This document shows positions 11,622-20,680 of a stretch of 64,000 nt of DNA, one piece after another (the first letter of the stretch is position 1; each line of letters begins with the position of its first letter). The stretch is from Lentinula raphanica (taxonomy: Eukaryota; Basidiomycota; Agaricomycetes; Agaricales; Omphalotaceae): positions 1,798,001 through 1,862,000 of the forward strand of contig JANVFP010000001.1 in assembly GCA_027919835.1 (NCBI GenBank), given 5' to 3'. The notes beneath the pieces were generated by a model, which saw nothing but the letters and a program-made list of their open reading frames with translations, ran no database searches and was not told where the DNA came from. The position numbers were made by a program, and so were the translations under genes.

Positions 11622-11687
11622 AAGCAACAAATCAGACCCCTCCCTAAGTGCTAACCCCCACATAGGGAGGGGTCTGATTTGTTGCCC
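11622..11687. repeat. GC-rich hairpin inside the telomere-repeat element
   Basis: CAACAAATCAGACCCCTCCC is followed about 20 nt later by its reverse complement GGGAGGGGTCTGATTTGTTG, a perfect 20-bp stem immediately left of the TTAGGG array. Confidence 0.85.
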
Positions 11688-11701
11688 AACATCAGGTAAC
11701 T

Positions 11702-11807
11702 AGGGTTAGGGTTAGGGGTTGGGACCTGTTAGGGGTTAGGGGTTGAGGATATTTTTCATGGGTTAGGGGTTAGGGTTAGGGTTAGGGTTAGGGTTAGGGT
11801 TAGGGTT
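11702..11807 (+). repeat. Interstitial telomere-like TTAGGG array
   Basis: Six perfect contiguous TTAGGG units at 11770-11805, preceded by several TTAGGG and TTAGGGG units from 11702 onward broken by GGGACC and GAGGATATTTTTCATG. TTAGGG is the usual telomere repeat of basidiomycetes. The array lies inside a mobile element, not at a chromosome end. Confidence 0.9.
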
Positions 11808-13657
11808 GGAAGGTAGCCCTAGACCTATATTACACAAGGGGGGTCTCAGTTTTCTCTAAAATGCCTGGTTCAAGAGATATAAGCAATTCATTTTAAAAAA
11901 TAATATTTAAATCCTTTTTTAAATAATTTAAATATTATTTTTTAGTGGGGCCAATAAGTTATCCAGATTTTTTGCAAAACGTCTCTGAACAGTTATCGGG
12001 ATCTTTTGCAAAAGCCTGGCAGAATCAGCTGCCTCCACACAAGAGATGCATCATAGGAATATCGCCAAGTGCTGCTCGAATTGACCCCAACTGGATAACA
12101 GAAGAACACAAAGTCGTCAACCCACTTCAACAAGGCCTCAACTCCTTTATACTTCAGAATCCAAGCCATAACGTCTGCAACGCAACTCCAGACGCCGGGA
12201 GCCGACCGAACTCCAAAATTCAGAGCTAGGTCCAGATGTACCTTGCCATCGAGAAACAATGCCACAAACTTCCAGACCTCAGGTCGCAGTGGCAAATTCC
12301 GAAAGGCAGCATCCACATCAAAAACTGCCGCCTGAGTACCTACAAAGGTTCACAATGTCAGCAAAAACTTGGAAGTACATCCAGAAACTGCCAACCTGGG
12401 GGAGCCTCAGCTACCAACAAGAAGGCATCGGAGAACGTGCCCCAATCACAGGGAAAGTCGTCCACATCAATCAGTGAATTCACGGAGATCTTAGACAGAT
12501 CCAGGACTGTTTCGTCTCCCACTCGAAACAACATGTCCTCAAGTGTAACAGGAAAATGCTTGTCAGGATATGAATGATTAATGATGATTTGAAATTTTCC
12601 TGGCCTCTGCTCCAGGACAGCCATCAGTGAAGTCCGGAATGGGCCAATCAAATGCTCCAACTCCTCTGGGTCAAAAGCTGGGGAAATCCTCCCAAGTCCA
12701 ATCTCTTCTCTAACTTACTTCTCTCTTACAACAGCTGCCTCCACCTCCGTCTTGAAATGATTAGGCGGTATAAAAGTATGCGAAATAGAAAGGCGATCAA
12801 CGCCGATATCAAAGCCATTTGCAATGCCTTCCAGAACATCGCTGAACTGGTCAAGGACTCCTGCCTCTCCCAGTACCCTCACCCACTCATCTGCCTTCAG
12901 ACGAGTGGTGATGGGAAAATCTACACTATGCATGGGTCTGGGAGGTATGCTGCATTGCACCGCAGATACCGCACCTGTGCTCCCCTTTCTGGCAAGGTTT
13001 GAAATCACACCCTTTGGTGCCGTTCCAAGAGAAGCAGACCCGCTTCCCTGCTGCATCGCGATAGATGCCCTCGTTGTCCCGCTTGAGATAGTCGGAGGCA
13101 GAAGCCTGGTGTCGGCGACTGTCATGATCTGGCTGGCCACAGATGATGCAGCGAAAGGACCTAGAGCTCCCTCCTCCAAACTGACAATCGTGGAAGCCCC
13201 GGCCCCCTCTGGATCCCTGGTGAGCAGGACTGCTGCTGCCTCCGCCGAAACCAGCATGAGAGTACGAAGAAGACCCCGCTGCGTCGCCCCTCTGGCCGGA
13301 GACCTTCTCCTGTGCCCAAAGACGCTCCTTCTCCTTCTCCCTCTCATCCTCACACTCCCGCCACTCCCGGTAGATAGACTCGAAGGTCTTATCATCCATG
13401 GTGTCAATGCATATGTGGTCCAAGGAGTGAGCACGCCACCACCGTATCTTGTGGTCGATGTAGTGGAAAATCGGGGTAATGCTCCTCCATTATCACGAAC
13501 AGACCCTTGACCATATCTGCAGTCGCCTGTGCAACCTCAGAACCTGCATACTTCTGCCCAGGTGGGACCAGATACTCCCGAATAGCTTGAGGGAAGTTCC
13601 GCTTGATTTGGTACCAGTCGGTCTCAGTGAGCTCATCAAGAGGAATCTCGCGAAGTC

Positions 13658-13882
13658 CATCAGCAAAACTGACCTGGTGCCTAGGCTGCCCAGAGATACC
13701 CCCCAAAACCTCAGCACTTTAAAAACTTTGAATTTGCCTGAAAAAGCCTGAGCAAGCCTGAGTTTGCCTGGAAAAGCCTGGGCAAGCCTGAGTTTGCCTC
13801 AGATTTCTTTGGGTGCTTTGGGAGAGCCTAGGTTTTGGGGGGTATCTCTGGGTTACCTAGGCCAAGGGTACTTTTCCTGATG
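13658..13882. mobile_element. CATCAG foldback element, copy E (225 bp)
   Basis: Starts CATCAGCAAAACTGACC at 13658 with CAGAGATACCCCCCAAAACC inside; ends GGTTTTGGGGGGTATCTCTG ... CTTTTCCTGATG at 13882. TC duplication at 13656-13657 and 13883-13884. Internal repeats are CCTGAGTTTGCCTGGAAAAG-like. Excision with one TC rejoins VQVHHRR to LREIPLDELTE in the gag frame. Confidence 0.85.
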
Positions 13883-14586
13883 TCGGCGATGGTGGACCTG
13901 CACCTGTCCATTCTCCCCCATACGTAGGGTAGAGAGTTCCCCCGAAGAGTACCCAGACATAAGCGGGTTGAAACAACGAGCAAAGTGGCCCAGAGGAATG
14001 GGCTCCTGCCAGCCATCGGCTAGCACCTTTACAACAACTGGATTGACGGAGGTGAGCATCTCCACTGGGTCTGCATCCAGGAACCTAGCTGTCCTGGGGT
14101 CGGGGAACGCCCCCCACTGACAGGTTCAACGTCCATGGGGTCCGCTGACTTGGACCTCCTCCTCAAGTGACCACTATAACGAACTGCAGCACGACCCCCA
14201 TCTTCCTGGCTCGTCACACAATGCGGAGAGGAAACGGCAGCAAACCGCGTCTGCGCGACCTTCTCGTGGTCCGGGGACTCAACAGACGCGAGAACCTCCT
14301 GTCGGCTTTGAGAGTGACTTGCTGCTTGGAACTGCTCCACCTCCCTGGAAGCTGCAGGCTCAGCCACCAAGGCAGGTAGCTGAGGGGCCGACACAACCCG
14401 AGTGGAACGCAGCTCTATGGGAGGACCGAGAGCCAGAGACGCGTGGACACGCACCTCTCCCTCAATACCACCCCACTCAGAAAAGTCAGAGTCTAGGGAT
14501 GACAGAATGTCAGCAAACTGCCTTAGCAAACGCACGCCAGCAAACAAATGCAGCCAATACACGACGAGACCACAAGTCGTCACAAA

Positions 14587-14740
14587 GAACGGGCACCAAC
14601 AGTCCCAATGAACACAACGACAGCGGGCACCAACAGTCCCAGCAAAAACCGACACGGGCACCAACTGTCCCAGGGCATGCAACAACGAGGGCACCAACTG
14701 TCCCAACAAACAACAAGGGCACCAAAAGTCCCAAACGAAA
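14587..14740. repeat. Minisatellite in the gag-like region
   Basis: Five imperfect copies of a 26-31-bp unit with core GGGCACCAACAGTCCCA, separated by short variable CAAC-rich sequence. Confidence 0.7.
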
Positions 14741-15289
14741 CTTCCAGGCAAACCCAGAGGCCCAGCAGACAAACGGAACAGAAGCACAGACTACTCACCC
14801 ATGGAATCAGGAGAACTCAGCGGAACTGGACCACGGCCTCGAGAAACACCAGTGCCTCCGCCCTCCAACCCGGAATCACGACGGAACCGAGCGGAGTGGG
14901 AGGCGACTCCAGGGGACTGGAACTGGGGAAGCTCTGTCTCGTCAGGACCAGCGGTATGTGCTCCAAAGGGATCAGAATCACAGGGAAGGCATCAGTCTCC
15001 CAACCAAATTGAGGAGATACATGAGCGGAGCCTCGCGAATTGGAACTAACATCAGAGTTCCTGTACCGCATACGAGCCTGCTGACGAGCAGCAATGCCCC
15101 GCTTGCCGTTCAGTGCACGGTTGGCTTGAAAGGACCCCGCCGGAGCCGGATCCAGGTTGACAGGAGGAGGAGGTTCAACCCCGCCAGCTCTGGGAGCTGG
15201 GTTCAGGTCAGCCATATTGGGTGCCAAATGCGTCAAAACCGTCCGAGCACGGCGAGAAGGTATATCTTGTCGAAGAGCGTGAGCCATCA

Positions 15290-16250
15290 CCAGGGCGAGA
15301 TGAAGAAAAGCTGAATATATGCTGCTGAAGATTTAGCTGAGAAAAGTGACAATACGTGTGAAAACACCATGAAAACGTGTCACTCCAATCCAAATTTGAT
15401 GAAATTCTTGCACTTGTAACGAACTCTTCTCCAGAAGAGTGTCGGAATCGAATATTCTGAGTTGTTAACGATATGAGTACACAAGAGTAGACCGAGAAGT
15501 ATGAAGCGTCATAGGCGCTCATCTACGTTTATTTCCCACAAGCTCGAAACCACAGATTCCCATGCCATCTCAGAATCTTTCCAGTTCCGGACCTATTTCT
15601 GGTCTAATTTCCCACAGTCTAACCATACTTGGAGATTTCCCCTTTCAGTGACTCAATCCTTATTGTCTTGATCTAGCTCCGGAGTATTTTCCCACGGATT
15701 TACACTAACATTGGGACTATTCCTTTTCAGGATTCCATACTAGCTATTCTTGGTCTAGTTCAGGACCACTTTCCCATGGTTTCACAATGACATGGAACTA
15801 TGCCTTTTCAGGATTCCAGACTAGCTATTCTTGATCTAGTTCAACAGAAGGCTGTTCAATATGACTTGAGTCCAGTCATATTGACTCGGGATGACAGGAG
15901 ACACCCCATGTGAATTAGGAATAATACAAATGAGTCAGCATGACTCCAATGACCCAAATTGGGTTATGGACTTCCAGTAGTATATAAAGGCTAGATACTT
16001 GCATGTAAAGACCCCAGATCAGTTATTTTTGAATTGTACTCGGCTTTGGTTTTGGCTCTTTCTCTTGTTCCGTCCCTTTCTCTTGTTTCATCTCTGGTTC
16101 TGGTTCTGGTGTAACATCAACATGTATTAACAACTATCAACAATCCTTTGGAGTCCAGACATTCGGTGTAGACTTTCCTGCCTAGCAGTTTCTACGACGT
16201 TTGGGTGGATCAATTCTCGTAGCCGTTGTCTGTGGTGCCGTCAAGGGTTA
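15290..16250. promoter_or_regulatory. Presumed 5' terminal/promoter region of the DIRS-like element
   Basis: No gene. From about 15540 to 15842 there are three to four degenerate copies of an 85-90-bp unit (TTTCCCACGGATTTACAC ... TTTTCAGGATTCCA ... TCTTGGTCTAGTTCAGG). A perfect 10-bp inverted repeat with a 7-nt loop lies at 15857-15883 (CAATATGACT / AGTCATATTG). A TATA box, TATATAAAGG, is at 15981, followed by a pyrimidine-rich stretch. The layout resembles a long terminal repeat or promoter, but its TATA points to the plus strand, opposite to the gag/pol frame. It may therefore be a separate solo LTR. Confidence 0.4.
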
Positions 16251-16272
16251 GAGCATCGAGCACCCTAACATT

Positions 16273-16330
16273 CATCAAGAAAAATATATCTAGGCCCAGG
16301 TTGCCTAGAGACACCCTCAAAATTCCAGGC
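16273..16330. mobile_element. CATCAG foldback element, copy F, left end only
   Basis: CATCAAGAAAAATATATC followed by GCCTAGAGACACCCTCAAAA matches the family's left arm with several changes. No right end was recognised downstream; a truncated old copy. Confidence 0.45.
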
Positions 16331-17143
16331 AGTATCAAGACTTTGAAATTATTTCAATTCAACCTGAGTTGCTTTGAAAATCTTTGGAAATGCAAACTAC
16401 AAACAAGTACAAACTCAGACTATACTCTATGCGGTCCACATGAACCCAGTTGCTTCACTTCGCTCGCCAGTTTCCAGTTTCAGTCTTAAAAAAGTGATAT
16501 AGGTTTGATCCGATCCCTTATCGAATTTCAACCAGACTCAAATCACTTTGAAACCTTCATCTATCAAACCAGTTTGAATTCGCTTCAAAGTCCTGACTGT
16601 GTAGTATGTACTACCGATATGTACACGCAATCTTTAGCTTTGACATTCCCATTCCCATTGCTCTCGCGCACTCTGACTCGAATACAACAGTAGACAGATC
16701 TCCATTCCATTAGTTTGATCAATGGTCAGAGAATTTCGAACAGTTTGTCATTCATGAATCATTGCACAACGGACGTTCAGAGACACTGTAGAGTTTCAAG
16801 ATTGTAAGCGTTCTAATGTACTCAAGTACTCAGCAGGAAGTAGTAGTAGTAGTAATGGAATCCATTCATGCACATAACAAGATCATAGTAGCTCATAAAG
16901 TAACTCTCAACTTCAAAGAAGCTTCTTGCCTTTCTTCCAACCCCCGATACCCCCTTTAGTTATTGAACCTAACTTTCCCAACTTTCCCAACTTTCCCAAC
17001 TTCTCCCTTTTCCTTCTTTCCATTCCGACACCCGTCTTCGTTTTGCAAAAAAGACTCCATCGTATACACCGATACACCCCCATGCTCATGAAAACAAAAA
17101 TAGGTATACAATTTCTGTCCCTCTCTTTGACCAACTCACTAGT
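16331..17143. other. Intergenic spacer between transposon zone and gene space
   Basis: No supported gene. Contains an AGTAGTAGTAGTA microsatellite near 16841 and a CTTTCCCAA tandem (about 16972-17000). Confidence 0.5.
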
Positions 17144-19859
17144 TCATCTCTCACTCCTCTTCTCATCCACAACCCTCCACATCCACCGCCTCAACACAGC
17201 CTCGAGCATCTCCTCCCATCCTTCTTCTTGTTTAGCGACGACCCGGGCGTCGAATGTCACCGGGGGTTCGTTCGTTGGGAATTTGGGGAGTTTTTGGTTG
17301 GAGGTGGATATACTCGGATGTGGAGAAGATAGTGGGGTGTTGTGTGCTGTGGTTGAGGGGGAGTTGGAGTTGGAGTTGGAATTTGAGGTAGTGTTATGTG
17401 TAGGGTTGGGATTCGGAGGAGAAGAAAGCGTCTGAGAAGGAACGACGATAGGAAGCATATACCTCAACTTGAGCGCGCCGACCCATAGACGGAGATTATC
17501 TGATCTGCGAAACGTCCATCCTGTTTGAGTACCCTGAGTACCCTGACCCTGGTTCTGGTTCTGACTCTGAAGCGCAAGAATATCATGTATCCCCTCCTTA
17601 TTGATATACCCCCATGGTTTTTTGGACTTGCGCACCCCGGCGTTGTACGCGATACAGAGGAGCTGGCCGGATGAGAGGGATTGGAGGAATAGGGCGTGTG
17701 CGGACGGGGAAGAGGAGGGTGGGGAAGACGAAGGAGGGAGAAGGGCGTGGTGCAGGTGAGGAGGAAGGAGAGAGAGGAGGAGGGAGTGGGCGCGGTCTGG
17801 GATGAGGTGTGTGAGTTGTGTTGAGAGAAAGAAAGGAAGAGAAATTACCTAAATCATTACCTACGAATGTAGATCGTTTTGCCCATTCGGGTAACGCGTC
17901 GTCTTCGATCTCGCTGTCGTCGTCGTTGTCTCCTTCGTCGAGCTGAGGACGTTGCTCATCGTGTTCGGCTTCCTCAGAGATACCCTCCATCTGCTGAGGC
18001 TCTTCACTCAGACTGAGCTGTGTCACGAGGTCAGGTAGCATCCCCGTGGACACTCGTCTTCCTGTCCCTGTTTCCCCAGTCCCAAGTCCAAGTCCAAGTC
18101 CGAGCCCCACCCCCGATCTCGGCATAGAACTCGAATTCGTACGACTCTCCAGCACATCCCCCGCACTCACCCTCCTCTTCGCACTATTCCTATTCCTACT
18201 CCTACTTCTCTCTCTTTCCCTCTCCCTCTCCCTCCTTCTCCTCCTTTCCCTTTCCCATCCCCTCTCCCACCCCCCTTCCCCATTCGCATTCTCATTTTCC
18301 TTCGTCCTCTGCGGCTTCGTCCCCTCAAACAACACCCCATCCACCAAATCCAAATACCCCCCCACCATCCTCCTCTCCTCCCTCAGCTGACCCAGCGTGA
18401 CATCCTGTGCATACAACCACCCCGAACCAAGCACCAGCCGCTCGTCCCACCTCTCCTTTGCCTCCTTCGTCGCCTCCGCCTCGTTGAACGCGAACGGGTC
18501 CTCCCCATCTGGGTCTTCCCACACCGGCACGCTCTCGTATCGGCCGTTGACTTGGATGAGGGAGAACGCGACGGAGGTCGAGTGATCGACTTGGTGCACG
18601 GGTACGTCTACAGCGTCGGCGTTGACGTCGGATGTGTCTTCGTCCTCGTCGTTGTCACCCCGAGTCCCTGCGCCTGCCCCCTTCCGAGATCCACCACCGT
18701 CGCTTTGAGCATCATACGCCTCATCGCTCAGCGGCAACCTCGTCTTTTCCTCTAGCTCCCTAAGCACCCCGAGGACTTCGAGCGCTGAGCGACGTATCAG
18801 CGTCAGTCCATCAGGTGACGCGTCGTGTCCCCGACCACTACCACTACCACTAGACCCAGACCCAGACCCAGACGTAGAACGTTGAGCCATAGGTTGAGGC
18901 CCAAGTCGATTCGAACGAAAATGTTCTCGTGCAGTTAAGAAATTATTGGCGCCGGTTGCGGATGTATCGTCTGGGAGTGGTTGAGCGAGGAGATAATTCC
19001 TCGTCGACCGAATCGCCCGAGTGGTCGTTTGGAGGATGTCGAGTATATCAATGGGAGTGTTGAGTTTATCATCTTTCGAGGTACCATCCGCCACATCCAA
19101 TCCATCTGTATCTGATGCATCCAATCCATCCAACCCATCAATACACCACACCCTCTCCACAGCTCTCAGATCCTCAATCACACCCGGAAGCAACGTCTCT
19201 GGGTCGATCTCTGCCGCCTTCACGTGCGGAGTGCTCAGCAGCGCGTCCAATCGTCCTCGGGATGTGTCGGGTACGACGGGGGTAGGAGGAAGAAGCTGAA
19301 GCTCGGATATAGATGTGATCGATGAAGTCCCTGGACTGTGTATATTCGAGTTGGACCCGATGGCGGGTACGAGTCCGTAGTGCGCTTTATCCAGTGGTCT
19401 ATATCATCATGAATGAATCATAATCACAATGCATAATGCATACTCATCAGTAAGCATCTCAGTACGAACAAAAATAGAAGCCAAGAAACGTACTTCTTCT
19501 TAGCCTTCAACCCAGCCTTTGTGAAATAATACTGCAAATGCTCGATACTCCCCAGCGCCATCACGCTTTCCCTCTTCGCTGCGCTTCTACTGAACGGCTT
19601 TTGGGTCTTGTTACTCGAGTTGACGTGTGGGTAGAAAGCAGTTTGTCGTCTTTGCGATTTCTTGGGAGTCGTCCCCGTAGCCGTCGAGGTTGAGATGGTA
19701 TCAGAGGAGGAAGCATCGTCGGGCGAGAGAAAATGGCCTGTTGAGCCTGTTGAGCCTGCTGAGTCCGTGGACCCTGCTGATGCTACTGAGCCCGTGGACC
19801 CCGTCGAGTCGGGCGTTAGCAGTAAAGGCGTAGTGGGCGTTGAGGATGCTGAGCTCATC
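17144..19859 (-). CDS. Conserved fungal protein of unknown function
   Basis: Three exons (19859-19494, 19398-17849, 17796-17144) with good GT-AG borders. Start at MSSASSTPTTPLLLTPDSTG. A conserved N-terminal block, AFYPHVNSSNKTQKPFSRSA then KRESVMALGSIEHLQYYFTK, is followed by VWCIDGLDGLDASDTDG and a helical part. Then come FSLIQVNGRYESVPVWEDPD, GSGWLYAQDVTLGQLREE, an Arg/Glu/Ser low-complexity segment, and a Gly-Leu repeat. The C-terminal block is ALPEWAKRSTFVGND, LCIAYNAGVRKSKKPWGYIN and TFRRSDNLRLWVGALKLRYM. Conserved ends around a disordered middle look like a real protein, but I recognise no named domain. No membrane segment or signal peptide. About 855 residues. Confidence 0.75.
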
Positions 19860-20680
19860 GTTGGGGGAATCCGGATGTGAGAGAGTAAAGGTGAGTTGAT
19901 TTGATGGGCGCTTAAAGTTCGGAAGCTATTTTCCCTCCCTTGCCTCTCGAGTCTCAGGAAACCCCGGCCCGGAAATATCCGTCTTAGCCCGGGGGGACGA
20001 TGGATTGGGCGCTTCCGTCTGAAGAGGTCTAAAGGCAACAGCAACGAGCACCACTCAAAAGGACTCAGGACTAGTACTCAGACTCAAGAGTAGAGCACCA
20101 AATTTCAGAGAAAAGTACTATAGCGTCAGTTTTCGCGCAAAAATGCCTGTGTAATCAGATTCAAAGCTTTGCAGGCGTAGTGAGCGTTGAACGTTGAACG
20201 GTGAGCGCTAGCATTGATATTGAACGTTGAGGATTCCGGCCGTCCGGGCTCATCGTTGGTTGAAACTTGAGATCGTTGAATGACAGAAAGAGAAAGTTCA
20301 AACTTCAAAGTTTAGATTGCATAGTTAACGTGGGCGCTTAAATCAAGCTCGGAAGCTAAATCCCATTCACCTTCGGCCCGGAAAATCCCGCGTTCCGAAT
20401 AATTTTCGACGTTTGGGGAAGCCGAACGTATTTCGTCAACGCTCTCACTCAACTCCCGAAGTGGTACGAGTCCGGGCTTCTTCTCCAAAAGCTTCATAGC
20501 TCCAACCTTTTCCACTACTCTCTTAACTTCTGCCTGGCCCTTTTGCTTGCCATCAACTGCAGCTACTCAGTTACTCAGACAACTCTAGGGCTCCAAGTTC
20601 CAACAGAAAAACTTCTCCAGGCTTCAACAAATACTCAGTACTCAGGCCTCAGGCTCAAATAGTCGAAATCTTCTGAAAAA
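19860..20680. other. Divergent intergenic region
   Basis: Shared 5' region of the conserved protein (left, minus) and TOM70 (right, plus). It has scattered GAACGTTGA repeats at 20180-20240 and a CT-rich stretch before the TOM70 start. No further gene seen. Confidence 0.5.

Larger units (their letters stand above)
11467..12034. mobile_element. 568-bp inverted-repeat element carrying telomere-like repeats
   Basis: Long imperfect inverted arms: the left arm from about 11473 (ATTCTGCCAGACTTTTGC, then AATAACTGTCCAGAAGCATT) is mirrored at 11948-12024 (CAGTTATCGGGATCTTTTGC, then CTGGCAGAAT). AT-rich inner arms follow (AATATTTAAATCATTT and counterpart), then a central hairpin and TTAGGG repeats. It sits inside the RT frame. 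The family's usual sequence predicts SLVW-KVAEVLGW, and removing 11467-12034 with one copy of a CCAC repeat (11463-11466, 12035-12038) gives exactly that. The 4-bp duplication is inferred. No coding capacity. Confidence 0.65.
11133..12940 (-). pseudogene. DIRS-like retrotransposon reverse transcriptase, interrupted and truncated
   Basis: Reading leftwards on the minus strand, the conserved order is FPITTRLKADEWVRVLG, LDQFSDVLEGIANGFDIGV, ISHTFIPPNHFKTEVEA, INHSYPDKHFPVT, SVNSLIDVDDFPCDWGTFSD, AVFDVDAAFRNLPLRP, GKVHLDLALNFGVRSAPGVW and the catalytic box KWVDDFVFF. After the telomere-repeat insertion it continues KVAEVLGWPWALHKFVDF, YIGFWWDLVMKTVELP, VGTFNHVCLVLPAGRVHLVS. This matches basidiomycete RTs that I know as DIRS-type. 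The RNase H and tyrosine-recombinase regions expected next are missing. Frameshifts (for example near 12365) show that it is dead. The DIRS label rests on RT similarity alone. Confidence 0.6.
12925..15215 (-). pseudogene. DIRS-like retrotransposon gag-like protein
   Basis: On the minus strand, start at MADLNPAPRAGGVEPPPPVN (ATG at 15215). The frame then runs through a Ser/Pro-rich region, VEMLTSVNPVVVKVLADGW, LGHFARCFNPLMSGYSSGEL and VQVHHRR. After removal of foldback copy E it continues LREIPLDELTETDWYQIKRN and REYLVPPGQKYAGSEVAQAT. A Gly-rich linker leads to two zinc knuckles, CIICGQPDHDSRRH and CGICGAMQHTSQTH (both C-x2-C-x4-H-x4-H). It would bind the element's RNA in a particle. The pol frame follows on the same strand. 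A decaying minisatellite (14587-14740) and the insertion disrupt it. Confidence 0.55.

Noticed and set aside
12824..13510. Plus-strand 228-residue open frame in the DIRS region
   Set aside because: The minus strand carries zinc knuckles and RT motifs; the plus frame has no recognisable domain.
14319..15314. Plus-strand 331-residue open frame rich in Thr/Gln/Asn
   Set aside because: It is antisense to the gag-like region and the minisatellite; no domain, and low-complexity composition.
18046..18390. Plus-strand Ser/Leu/Pro-rich open frame
   Set aside because: It is the reverse complement of the Gly/Arg/Glu low-complexity region of the minus-strand conserved protein.
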